Shown: piece by piece, positions 8,820 to 17,336 of the stretch
Layout of the letters: each line of letters opens with the position of its first letter
How positions within the stretch are numbered: the first letter of the stretch is position 1
Source of the DNA: Polaribacter aestuariivivens
Lineage (GTDB): Bacteria; Bacteroidota; Bacteroidia; Flavobacteriales; Flavobacteriaceae
Length of the DNA stretch: 64,000 nt
Assembly (NCBI RefSeq): GCF_005885675.1
Contig: NZ_VANR01000003.1
Location: 372,001-436,000, forward strand
Reading direction: 5' to 3'
The notes under the pieces: generated by a model
What the model was told of the DNA's origin: nothing
The model's database searches: none
The model's input: only the letters and a program-made list of their open reading frames with translations
Translations under genes and position numbers: made by a program

Positions 8820-9860
8820 ATGTTCAGCTTTATTTCTATTGATGAAAATTCTAGGATTCCAAAATACCAACAAATTGTAAATGAAATTATAGCAAATATT
8901 TCTAATGGTAATTTAACTATAGATCAAAAAATACCTTCTATAAATAAATTTAGCGAAGAATTTTATCTTTCTAGAGATACTGTAGAAAAAGCATATAATA
9001 TTTTAAAAGAACGTAATATTATATCTTCAATAAAAGGGAAAGGATATTATATTACACGAACTAAATTAATATCTAAAGTTAATATTTTATTTTTAATTAA
9101 TAAGTTAAGTTCTTATAAATTAAGAATTTATAATTCTTTTATAGATAATATTGGAGCAAATTCTCATACAGATTTGCACATCTATCATTGTGATGAATCT
9201 TTGTTTTTAAATTTAATTGCCAAAAACAAATCTGCATATGATTATTACGTTATAATGCCACACTTTATAACTGAGCAATTAACCCATATTAGTTACACAG
9301 ATGAAGTTTTAAAATCTTTGAAGAAAATACCAAAAGAAAAACTAGTTATTTTAGATAATCTAAAAGAAGGTATGGAAGGTGGTGCTGTAGAGATTTTTCA
9401 AGATTTTGAAAATGATATATACAACGCCTTAAACGAAGCGTATCCAAAGATTAAAAAATATGAAAATCTAATGCTGTTTTACCCAAGAAAAACAGTTTAC
9501 CCTTATCCTAAGAGAATACTACATGGTTTTAGAAAATTTTGTGTAGAGCATGACATAAAATTTGAAATTCTAGAAGAAGTTTATGAAGATATTATTATTA
9601 AAAAGGGAGATTTATTTGTCACCATTGAAGAGTCTGATTTGGTAAACTTGGTAAAACAAATAAGAGAAGATGAATTTATTTTAGGTGAAGAGGTTGGTGT
9701 AATATCTTATAATGATACGCCATTAAAAGAACTTTTAGGAATAACAGTAATTTCTACTGATTTTAAAGTCATGGGTGAAACTGCAGCAAAAATGATTGTT
9801 GAAAAGAAAAAAGGGCAATTTAAAGTGCCTTTTAACTTTATTGATAGAAAGTCTTTATAA
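8820..9860 (+). CDS. GntR-family transcriptional regulator with LacI-like ligand domain
   Basis: This 346-residue regulator has an N-terminal GntR winged helix-turn-helix (about residues 8-78, with IPKYQQIVNEIIANISNGNL and SRDTVEKAYNILKERNII). A sugar-binding-protein-like domain of the LacI/periplasmic-binding type follows (about 90-346) and ends in a GETAAKMI-type segment. It is divergent from the rhamnose operon with 200 bases between starts, so its likely ligand is rhamnose or a pathway intermediate. Its stop lies one base from the end of the convergent sulfatase gene. Whether it also controls the PUL through the shared CCTG motif cannot be told from the sequence. Confidence 0.88.
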   Translation: MFSFISIDENSRIPKYQQIVNEIIANISNGNLTIDQKIPSINKFSEEFYLSRDTVEKAYNILKERNIISSIKGKGYYITRTKLISKVNILFLINKLSSYKLRIYNSFIDNIGANSHTDLHIYHCDESLFLNLIAKNKSAYDYYVIMPHFITEQLTHISYTDEVLKSLKKIPKEKLVILDNLKEGMEGGAVEIFQDFENDIYNALNEAYPKIKKYENLMLFYPRKTVYPYPKRILHGFRKFCVEHDIKFEILEEVYEDIIIKKGDLFVTIEESDLVNLVKQIREDEFILGEEVGVISYNDTPLKELLGITVISTDFKVMGETAAKMIVEKKKGQFKVPFNFIDRKSL

Positions 9861-9861
9861 T

Positions 9862-11292
9862 TTATCTTTCTGGGAAATAATAATCAAACCATTGTTTTTC
9901 ACTTTCTCTAGTTTTAAAGTTTATTCCTTTAATTTTTAGAGTTTCAGACCATTTTATAAGTTTGTTTTTTAATCTTTCTGCAATTTTGGGATGTTTTTTA
10001 ATGAGATTATTTTGCTCGTGTTCTTTTGTAGTGACATTAAATAAAAATTCTCTTTCACCAAACTTTAAATACTTATAATTGCCTTCTCTTATAGCAGATT
10101 GAGACCAAAATCTCCAAAATAAAGAAGTATGAGGTTCTCCTTTTTTTTCACCTGTTAAAAAAGGAATTAAATCTACACCGTCTAAATTCTCATCTTTAGC
10201 TAAACCAGCAACAGAAATGGCTGTTGCAGCAGCATCTAAAGAAATTACTTGCTTGTCATAAACTTTTCCTTTTGGTAAAACTGCTGGCCAGTTCACAATA
10301 AAAGGCACTCTTATTCCTCCTTCAGAGAGCATTCCTTTTTCGCCAACAAAAGGCGTATTTAAAGAACCATCCCAAGCACCACCTTTAAAAGAAATGGGTT
10401 TGTCTTCTTTGTAAATTTTTAAAGGAGCACCATTGTCACTTATAAAAAATATAAGTGTGTTTTTATCAATTTTTAAATCTTTTAAAGTTTGTTTTATTTC
10501 TCCAACACCATCATCTATTGCAGACAACATCGCTAAAGCATGTTTTCTTCTTTCTGGCATTTTATCTGGAAATCTATCCAAGTATTTTTTAGTAGCTTCT
10601 AATGGAACATGAGGAGCAAAATACGGAAGATAAAAAAAGAAAGGTTTTTCTTTATTTTTTTTGATAAAAGTAACTGCAGCTTGTGTTTGAATTTCTAAAC
10701 GATACCCTTTTTCTTTTACTATTTTGGGCTGTATTTTAGCTCCATTCTCTAATGTATAATTTGCGTTATAGGTATTAATATAACCTTCAAACGCATAATC
10801 GAAACCTCTATTAAAACTAGCATAAGGAAGTTTTAATTTTTGTGGAATACGTATTTTTCTTTTTTCTGTTTGATTGTATTCTGGCAGATGTTTTTTTATC
10901 CATTCTAAAGAACCAGGATTAGGATCTAAATGCCATTTACCAGCCATTCCTGTTGTGTAACCTGCTTTTTGTAATCTTTGTGAAATTAGAATTTCTTCTA
11001 AAGGAAGTGGAATTGTTCCATTTTGATCTAATCCAAATTTTTGTTGATACCTTCCTGTAAGTAAACCTGCTCTAGAAGGAATACATTGTGGTGCAGTAAT
11101 ATAACCAGAAGTCATTCTTACGCCATTTTTAGCCAACAAATCTATATTTGGTGTTTTGATATCTTCTACAGCACCATTTACACCAATATCTGCATAACCA
11201 TGATCATCTGTAAAAATGATAATAATATTTGGTTTTTTTTGAGCAAAAAGACTCGAACATGCAAATAGAAACAGTAGTAGTTTTATCTTCAT
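9862..11292 (-). CDS. Secreted S1-type sulfatase (CIPSR)
   Basis: This is a 476-residue formylglycine-dependent sulfatase. After a signal peptide ending in SLFAQ it has the metal-binding FTDDHGYADIG (residues 27-37), the modification motif CIPSR with the target cysteine at residue 70, GKWHLD, and the metal-binding SDNGAP. I chose the ATG at 11292 rather than a TTG at 11307. The signal peptide begins at MKIKLLLFLF, and the TTG falls inside a terminator stem. It should remove sulfate esters from a polysaccharide in the periplasm or outside the cell. It is the leftmost gene of the PUL and converges on the GntR gene. Position specificity cannot be read from the sequence. Confidence 0.9.
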   Translation of the reverse strand: MKIKLLLFLFACSSLFAQKKPNIIIIFTDDHGYADIGVNGAVEDIKTPNIDLLAKNGVRMTSGYITAPQCIPSRAGLLTGRYQQKFGLDQNGTIPLPLEEILISQRLQKAGYTTGMAGKWHLDPNPGSLEWIKKHLPEYNQTEKRKIRIPQKLKLPYASFNRGFDYAFEGYINTYNANYTLENGAKIQPKIVKEKGYRLEIQTQAAVTFIKKNKEKPFFFYLPYFAPHVPLEATKKYLDRFPDKMPERRKHALAMLSAIDDGVGEIKQTLKDLKIDKNTLIFFISDNGAPLKIYKEDKPISFKGGAWDGSLNTPFVGEKGMLSEGGIRVPFIVNWPAVLPKGKVYDKQVISLDAAATAISVAGLAKDENLDGVDLIPFLTGEKKGEPHTSLFWRFWSQSAIREGNYKYLKFGEREFLFNVTTKEHEQNNLIKKHPKIAERLKNKLIKWSETLKIKGINFKTRESEKQWFDYYFPER

Positions 11293-11305
11293 AATTGTTG
11301 GTATC

Positions 11306-11336
11306 AAAAAAGCCTTGAAATTTTCAAGGCTTTTTT
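11306..11336 (-). terminator. Rho-independent terminator just upstream of a sulfatase start
   Basis: AAAAAAGCCTTGAAA is followed almost directly by its complement, with six T residues at the minus-strand end. It follows the 55-residue gene (stop at 11354) and lies only 14 bases before the sulfatase ATG at 11292. It could act as a leaky terminator or attenuator for the sulfatase. Confidence 0.75.
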
Positions 11337-11353
11337 GATTAGTATCTAGATTT

Positions 11354-11521
11354 TTAAAAACCAGTTCCAGGAGCTTCTGGACTTTGTGCTTGCGCTTTTT
11401 GTGGGTTTAAAATCATATAGGTTCCTAATGCAGTTAAAGCTGCATATTTACCATAATTTCCTATTTTTTTAATTGCTTCTTTACGAGAAATTTCTGGTTT
11501 GTTTGTATTGTTGTTTTTCAT
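11354..11521 (-). CDS. Small 55-residue protein with Tat-like N-terminus
   Basis: A short reading frame with an ATG at 11521 encodes 55 residues. The N-terminus contains NKPEISRKEAIKKIG followed by a weakly hydrophobic stretch (YAALTALGTYMIL) and a tail KAQAQSPEAPGTGF. This layout resembles the Tat-signal-like small proteins (SRR/SRK-x-x-x-K-K plus an AQA cleavage site) common in Flavobacteriia, though only one arginine is present and the second is lysine. It starts 25 bases after the stop of the T9SS protein gene and is followed by a strong terminator, so it is probably the second gene of that transcript. Its function is unknown. Confidence 0.6.
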   Translation of the reverse strand: MKNNNTNKPEISRKEAIKKIGNYGKYAALTALGTYMILNPQKAQAQSPEAPGTGF

Positions 11522-11546
11522 CTTGAATCTATTTTAATTCTCGTTA

Positions 11547-13892
11547 TTATTCTAAAATTATTTTTTTGCTTAAACTTCCTGTTTCAGTTTGAAGTTTTAC
11601 AAGATAAATTCCAGCAGTTAAATCTGGTAAAGAAATATCTTTTGTTCCATTTGCATTAAAAGTGGTATTCACGATTTGCTTGCCTAAAACATTGTACAAT
11701 TGAAAAGTAGTTTTACCTTCCTCTAATCCTGCTATTCTAACTGTAGAATTAAGAGTTTTGTAGATTGAGATAGAGTTTAGTAAAACATTATCTGTACTTA
11801 AAACACTAGAGGCACTTGTATGCATGTAAAATCTTCCTGTTCCATTTTGTTTTGTGTCTAACACAACAGTATGGTTAGATGAAGTATCTAGTAAAGTGTA
11901 AGTTTTTGCAACTCTATCTTCTAAGTATACTTGTATTCCGCTTGGTAAATTTTGTACGTCTGCTTTAAAAGTAATTTCTTTTCCTGCGTCTGCGATAACA
12001 CCAACAGGAACTATCATACTCTCATAATTGGAATCTGGCAATGCTTGTCTCTCAAAACTAATACCTGTATTATCTTCTAATATCTCTGTATAGACACTAA
12101 AGTTTGAAGATATTCCTGTAAACAGTCCAATATCATTACCAGGATCTAAGCCTAATTTATTATTCGAGTTGTAACTAACTTCTGTTTGTCTTGTTTTATT
12201 TCCGTCAAAAATTGATAAGCTAATTTTTGGAGCATTGCTTTTGTAAAACGTTACACCAGTTTGGTGACTTTGTAAAGATTCTGCAAATACAAAATTGCCT
12301 GCAGTAGAGTTTGCTGCGTTTACAAAGAATCCTTGTCCAGGAGCAATATAATCTGTACCAGCCAAAGAGGTATACAAACCGTTTCCTGAGTCTAAAGAAG
12401 AGTCCCAAACATATACAGTTTGAAAAGCACCACTTAAGCTACTAGTGTTATTTGCAACTAACTCAGAAACTCTTATGTAAGAAGGAAAAGGATTTCCAGA
12501 TAAATTCCAATTATTGGCACTTTGATTTATTGTAGTAGTTACATCTGCATCTGGAAAAGAACCTATAAACGCATAAATTTCTTCATCTTTTGCAGATTCA
12601 TAAGAAACTTTTCTTGTTGAAAAACCTTCTCCTGAATTAAATGTTTCAGCAGGAGAACCTGCTTGAAAATATGTCCAATCTCCATCTGCGTCTGTTGTAT
12701 TATCATATAATGAAATAGCTCTATTTGCTGCTGTACCAGTTCCAATATAGTTTATCTCAATCCAATCATTATCGTAAGTTTCTCCAGAAACAGGAGAAGA
12801 TAATAAATGCCATTCAAGAGGTGCTCCAGTTGGATCTGTAGTAATAGTATTATAAGTAAAATTTCCTGAAATTGTTATTGTACTTTTTGCGATTAAACTT
12901 GCTCCATCATAAACAGAAACATTATTTGCTGTAAATGTTCCATTAACAGTTAATGATGCATTTTCTTGAACAATAATATTATTGGCAGATATTGCTCCTG
13001 AAGCTACAGGGTCATTAGCTGTTCCATCATCTATAATAACGTCATTAGACCCAGAAGGTACTCCACTAGGGCTCCAGTTTGATGCTGTATCCCAGTCTGA
13101 TGTTGTACCTAACCAAGTTTTTGTAGTGGCAGTTGTAGATCTTGCAGCCTCAACTCCAAAATCCATAATTGTTTTTATTTGTTCTGCACTTAAAAGTTCT
13201 GAAGTGATTAAAAAATCATCCATATCTCCTAAAATTGCTTGTCCAGTTTGACCTGCTTTTTGCGTTCCAAGGACTAAAGCCTCTTGAGCATTTCTAGGAG
13301 ATGTTGTATATGTTTGCTGAGTGTCTAAAACTCCATTTATATAGTAGCTCCAACTTTTTGCAGTTACATCATGGACAACAGCGACATGATACCAACGCTC
13401 TTTATTAACTCTAGTATTTGAATATATTTCTGAACCTGGAATAGAAGTTACAAATTCATTAGCTAAAGAAGATGAATTACTTCTAAAACGTAATTGAGGT
13501 TGTCCATCATCAGCAGTTCCAGCAGCAGCTCCATTATTCATATCAAATATTGTTGTAATTTGACTAGCTGCTAAATTTTCGCTATTATCAATTCTTACCC
13601 ACAAAGCGATACTTACATCATTAGATGTATTGTACACTGTATTTCCAGAACTTTCGTAAGAAGAATTATTAAAAACCCCATACTGCCCGAATTTACCCTC
13701 AGTTGAGCTATAAGAAATAGGCGTTGTTGCTGAACCTGTAGTTTGTTGTGCGAATGTAAAATTACCTTTTGCATCTACTAAATCACCCTCAAAATCTAGG
13801 TACATTAAAATATTTGCATCATTAATTGTTTGAGCATTTACAAAATGAAAACTAAATGTAAACACCATCAGTAAAAGTATTTTTCTCATCAT
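11547..13892 (-). CDS. T9SS-secreted LamG-domain protein
   Basis: This is a 781-residue secreted protein. A signal peptide ending in NAQ is followed by a LamG/concanavalin-like domain (about 25-245, with ALWVRIDN and ERWYHVAVVHD). Next is a short segment with TKTWLGTTSDWDTASNWSP (about 257-290) of the kind found before beta-rich repeats, then a long beta-rich region. The C-terminal T9SS type A sorting domain covers about the last 80 residues and ends in GIYLVKLQTETGSLSKKIIL. No catalytic motif is recognisable, so it is likely a surface glycan-binding protein of the PUL. Its own operator-like site lies 97 bases upstream, at 13989. Confidence 0.8.
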   Translation of the reverse strand: MMRKILLLMVFTFSFHFVNAQTINDANILMYLDFEGDLVDAKGNFTFAQQTTGSATTPISYSSTEGKFGQYGVFNNSSYESSGNTVYNTSNDVSIALWVRIDNSENLAASQITTIFDMNNGAAAGTADDGQPQLRFRSNSSSLANEFVTSIPGSEIYSNTRVNKERWYHVAVVHDVTAKSWSYYINGVLDTQQTYTTSPRNAQEALVLGTQKAGQTGQAILGDMDDFLITSELLSAEQIKTIMDFGVEAARSTTATTKTWLGTTSDWDTASNWSPSGVPSGSNDVIIDDGTANDPVASGAISANNIIVQENASLTVNGTFTANNVSVYDGASLIAKSTITISGNFTYNTITTDPTGAPLEWHLLSSPVSGETYDNDWIEINYIGTGTAANRAISLYDNTTDADGDWTYFQAGSPAETFNSGEGFSTRKVSYESAKDEEIYAFIGSFPDADVTTTINQSANNWNLSGNPFPSYIRVSELVANNTSSLSGAFQTVYVWDSSLDSGNGLYTSLAGTDYIAPGQGFFVNAANSTAGNFVFAESLQSHQTGVTFYKSNAPKISLSIFDGNKTRQTEVSYNSNNKLGLDPGNDIGLFTGISSNFSVYTEILEDNTGISFERQALPDSNYESMIVPVGVIADAGKEITFKADVQNLPSGIQVYLEDRVAKTYTLLDTSSNHTVVLDTKQNGTGRFYMHTSASSVLSTDNVLLNSISIYKTLNSTVRIAGLEEGKTTFQLYNVLGKQIVNTTFNANGTKDISLPDLTAGIYLVKLQTETGSLSKKIILE

Positions 13893-13988
13893 AATTGTAT
13901 AATAAAATTATTAATTAGTTAATTATCAGAACCTTAATATAATTTAAAAAAGTCTATTTTCAAATATAGAAATATGAGTAGTTCTTAC

Positions 13989-14009
13989 TATCCTGCTCTA
14001 TCTTGTTGG
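13989..14009 (-). promoter_or_regulatory. Putative regulon operator upstream of the LamG protein gene
   Basis: The plus strand reads TATCCTGCTCTATCTTGTTG. It matches the regulon motif with the second half-site CTTGT spaced 10 bases from CCTGC, and lies 97 bases before the minus-strand start at 13892. Confidence 0.6.
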
Positions 14010-14030
14010 TAGATTTTAGAAATATTAAAA

Positions 14031-14050
14031 CCATAAAGAACAGGACAGTT
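14031..14050 (+). promoter_or_regulatory. Putative regulon operator upstream of a plus-strand sulfatase
   Basis: CCATAAAGAACAGGACAGTT is the reverse-oriented regulon motif (AACAGGACA against the consensus ACAGGATA). It lies 48 bases before the ATG at 14098 and 22 bases from the divergent copy at 13989. This is a weaker match than the others. Confidence 0.5.
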
Positions 14051-14097
14051 GTTTTTTATAAATGGCTTATGTTTATCTTCCAAACAAATCAACTAAA

Positions 14098-15759
14098 ATG
14101 AAAAATTTTTGTCTTTTATTATTTTCTATCATCTTTATTTTTTCTTGTAAAAAGCAAGAAGTTAAAAAACCGAATATCATTTTTATTTTGGCAGATGATT
14201 ATGGTATTGTAGATACGCAAGCATATGCTGCTAAATTCTTAAATACTTCAATTGATAGCACTTTTTATGAAACACCAAATATTAACAAATTAATGAATGA
14301 GGGTGTCTCTTTTTCACAAGCGTATGCGAATCAATTGTGTTCGCCAACAAGAGCGAGTATTTTAACGGGGAAATATGCTGCAAGAGTCGGTTTTACTACA
14401 GCAATGCCTCATAGAAATACCTATTACAATCAAAATTTAGAGATACCAGAAGGTTATTATGCTAATGATGTTTTAGAGCATAAAGACAATATTTTAATAG
14501 AACAACCTCATATAAACGGAACTTCTAATTCTGCTGTTCCTACAGGAAAACATGCACAAACTAATTTAGATGAATTGTCTATAGCAGAAGCTCTAAAAGA
14601 TTATGAATCTGCCTTTATTGGTAAATGGCATATTGGTGGTTTTGGCGCAAAGGGTTTTCAACCTAAAGACAATGGATTTAAAACATTAGCTTATTTTGAT
14701 GGTGGAGGTTCTACTTATTTCAACTGGGTAAATGGTTGGAACCAAAAAACAAAAGCGCGTTTTCCTAAAATGCCACAAGAAGAGTGGGAAATAGGTGATG
14801 CTGGAAATGTAACAGGAGAAAAATATTTAACAGACGATTTAACCATTCAAGCTCTAAATTATATCGAAGAAAAGGCAAAAAACAAAAACAAACCTTTCTT
14901 TTTATATTTTTCTCATTTTGCAGTTCATTCTCCTTATCAAGGCAAAAAAGACGAAATTGATTATTTCAATTCAAAAAAAACAAGAGGTTTTAACGGACAA
15001 GACAATGCTATTTATGCTTCTATGATTAAAAGTATGGACAGATCTGTAGGCAAAATTTTAGACAAATTAAAAGAGACTGGAATTGAAGAAAATACTTTAG
15101 TTGTTTTTATGTCTGACAATGGAGGAATTGATGGTGAAATTACTCCAGATGGAAATGGAACTGAAAATTATCCTTTTTTAGGTGGAAAAGCATGTTTAAC
15201 AGAAGGTGGAATTAGAGTGCCACTTGTATTTCGTTGGAAAGGAAAAATTGAAGGTGGAAAATGGGTAGATACTGCTGTAGATTGTTCAGATATTTTTCCT
15301 ACTATTTTAGAAGCTGCTGGTTATGATGCTAAGCAAATTGTTACTGAAAATAATTTGGATGGTGAGAGTGTCATAGGATTACTATCAGATATTAAAAACG
15401 AAAGTAAGACCTATAAAAAAGACGCCCATTATTGGCATTACCCTTTTAATGTTATTTATAAAAGTCCTTACGATGGTCATGCGTTAACACCCCACTCAGC
15501 AATAAGAAAAGGAAATTTTAAATTGATTTTTGATTGGTATGGACGTTTGCATTTGTACGATATAGAAAAAGATCCTTTTGAGAAAAACGATTTATATACT
15601 ACAAACAAAGACCAAGGAGATGCTTTGTTTAAAGATTTGGTTACTTGGTTAGAGGAAAATGTAGACAAACGTTATTGGCCAAAATTAAATCCTGATTATA
15701 ATCCTGAAAAGGAAGTTAGAGATGTTCCTTTTAAAGATTTGATTGGTCAAAATGAATAA
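14098..15759 (+). CDS. S1-type sulfatase lipoprotein (CSPTR)
   Basis: This is a 553-residue sulfatase. A lipoprotein signal with cysteine 17 (IFSCKKQ) is followed by ILADDYG (metal ligands), CSPTRASILTG with the formylglycine cysteine at residue 81, GKWHIGG, and MSDNGG. The ATG at 14098 is preferred over one at 14062: the signal peptide begins at MKNFCLLLF, and the earlier ATG lies only 12 bases from the operator-like site. The gene stands alone on the plus strand, divergent from the LamG protein gene and convergent with the next sulfatase across a shared hairpin. It is likely a cell-attached desulfatase acting on PUL oligosaccharides. Confidence 0.9.
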   Translation: MKNFCLLLFSIIFIFSCKKQEVKKPNIIFILADDYGIVDTQAYAAKFLNTSIDSTFYETPNINKLMNEGVSFSQAYANQLCSPTRASILTGKYAARVGFTTAMPHRNTYYNQNLEIPEGYYANDVLEHKDNILIEQPHINGTSNSAVPTGKHAQTNLDELSIAEALKDYESAFIGKWHIGGFGAKGFQPKDNGFKTLAYFDGGGSTYFNWVNGWNQKTKARFPKMPQEEWEIGDAGNVTGEKYLTDDLTIQALNYIEEKAKNKNKPFFLYFSHFAVHSPYQGKKDEIDYFNSKKTRGFNGQDNAIYASMIKSMDRSVGKILDKLKETGIEENTLVVFMSDNGGIDGEITPDGNGTENYPFLGGKACLTEGGIRVPLVFRWKGKIEGGKWVDTAVDCSDIFPTILEAAGYDAKQIVTENNLDGESVIGLLSDIKNESKTYKKDAHYWHYPFNVIYKSPYDGHALTPHSAIRKGNFKLIFDWYGRLHLYDIEKDPFEKNDLYTTNKDQGDALFKDLVTWLEENVDKRYWPKLNPDYNPEKEVRDVPFKDLIGQNE

Positions 15760-15792
15760 AAAAAAGAGAAGCTAAATGGCTTCCCTTTTTTC
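15760..15792. terminator. Bidirectional terminator between convergent sulfatases
   Basis: AAAAAGAGAAGC, a short loop and GCTTCCCTTTTT form a stem with one A-C mismatch. It is A-rich on one side and T-rich on the other. It lies directly after the plus-strand stop (15759) and before the minus-strand stop (15799), so it can end both transcripts. Confidence 0.65.
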
Positions 15793-15798
15793 TTATAA

Positions 15799-17334
15799 TT
15801 AGTTTATCTCCAATTTCTTTCCTTTTAAACCACCATTTTGTTTGCCAATATTTTCTGGTTTGTATCTGGTTGGGTCAAACTTTGGATTTGGTATGGGTAC
15901 AATTGCTTTGGTATCTTTTAGATGTTTTTCAATTAACTTATCTAATTCAGCTACTTTTTTTGGATATGTTTTTGCTAAATTGTTATGTTCACTAATGTCC
16001 CATTTAAGGTTGTACAATAAATAATCGTGTTTAAAATTGTTTCCCTGGTGGAATAAGCGAATTAATTTCCAATCGTCTGAATGTACAGAAATAGAAGTTG
16101 GTAACCAATCTGGAACTCCTGGTTGATGTGGAAAATAAGTATATATCCCATCTCTTTTTATATCTTTCCCTTTCAAAGTTTCTGTAATATCTATACCATC
16201 TACAGGATGATTTTTTGGCATTTTTAAACCTGCTAAACTTAGTAATGTTGGATAAAAATCTGTTGATTGTATTAGAGCATCATTGGTAGTTCCTGGTGGA
16301 GTAATTCCTGGATAAGAAATAATAGTTGGTACTCTAACGCCGCCCTCAAACATGGTTGCTTTTCCTCCTCTTAAAGGTCTATTACTTGTTGGTGGAGCAA
16401 AATATTTTTCGCCATTTGGCAAAACATCTGTTACGCCATTATACATGTTTCCTCCATTATCACTAGTAAAAACGATTATAGTGTTTTTACTCAAGCCTAA
16501 TCTATCTAATTCGTCTAACAAACGACCAATAGCATCATCCATAGAATGTACCATTGCTGCATAAGTTACAGAATGTTGTTCATCAGACAAATCTACTTTT
16601 GTTCTATAATATTTTTTTAATGTTTCTTTAGCATCAAAAGGAGCATGAACAGAAAATTGCCAATAATTCATAAAAAAAGGCTTGGTTTTATCAATATTGC
16701 GCAACCAAGAAACAGCTTCATCTGCCATTCTATCTTCTATATGTTCTTTTGCATATTTTTCTTTGAAATTTTTATATTTCCAAGGAGCAACAAAGCTTCC
16801 AGCAGGACCTGGACCTGCAAAATGAGGAATATCTACATTAAAACCATGCTGAAGAGGTGAGTATGGGTCTGTACCCAAATGCCATTTGCCAAAATGTGCA
16901 GTTTGATAACCAGCATTTTTAAACTGTTTTCCTAAAGTTGGTAATTTGTTATCTAATCTGGTAACAGATTCTAAAATAACAGACTTATTTGCAGGACCAG
17001 TTCCAGTATTTAAAGAGGCTTTAAGTTTTACTTTTCCTAAATGTGCAGTGGGCGCAGTAATACCTGTTCTTGCAGGTGTTTGTCCTGTTAAAATACTTGC
17101 TCTTGTTGGTGAACAAAGTGGGCTTGCAGCATACGCTCTTGTATAAGTGATGCCTCTTGCTGCTAGTCTTTCTAAATTGGGGGTTTCATACAATTTTGTT
17201 TTTCCATAAAGAGTAACATCGCTCCAACCTAAATCATCAGCTAAAATAAAAACTACATTTGGAGGTGATTCTTTTTGTGCATTTATAGTTAATGTTGTTG
17301 TGCAAAAAAAAAGTATGAATAGTATTTTTTTCAT
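15799..17334 (-). CDS. Secreted S1-type sulfatase (CSPTR)
   Basis: This is a 511-residue sulfatase with a signal peptide ending in INAQ. It carries ILADDLGWSDV (metal ligands), CSPTRASILTG with the target cysteine at residue 74, HFGKWHLG, and TSDNGGN. The layout is that of an arylsulfatase-type S1 enzyme. It is the last gene of the long susC-to-sulfatase transcript, 2 bases after the preceding gene (17337), and ends at a bidirectional hairpin. It is predicted to act in the periplasm on sulfated fragments brought in by the SusC/SusD pair. Confidence 0.9.
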   Translation of the reverse strand: MKKILFILFFCTTTLTINAQKESPPNVVFILADDLGWSDVTLYGKTKLYETPNLERLAARGITYTRAYAASPLCSPTRASILTGQTPARTGITAPTAHLGKVKLKASLNTGTGPANKSVILESVTRLDNKLPTLGKQFKNAGYQTAHFGKWHLGTDPYSPLQHGFNVDIPHFAGPGPAGSFVAPWKYKNFKEKYAKEHIEDRMADEAVSWLRNIDKTKPFFMNYWQFSVHAPFDAKETLKKYYRTKVDLSDEQHSVTYAAMVHSMDDAIGRLLDELDRLGLSKNTIIVFTSDNGGNMYNGVTDVLPNGEKYFAPPTSNRPLRGGKATMFEGGVRVPTIISYPGITPPGTTNDALIQSTDFYPTLLSLAGLKMPKNHPVDGIDITETLKGKDIKRDGIYTYFPHQPGVPDWLPTSISVHSDDWKLIRLFHQGNNFKHDYLLYNLKWDISEHNNLAKTYPKKVAELDKLIEKHLKDTKAIVPIPNPKFDPTRYKPENIGKQNGGLKGKKLEIN

Positions 17335-17336
17335 GT

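Noticed and set aside
11293-11307. TTG start for the leftmost sulfatase
   Set aside because: It falls in the terminator stem and adds five residues before the signal peptide.
14062-14097. Earlier ATG for the plus-strand sulfatase
   Set aside because: It would add 12 residues before the lipoprotein signal and lies only 12 bases from the operator-like site; ATG 14098 gives a clean signal peptide.
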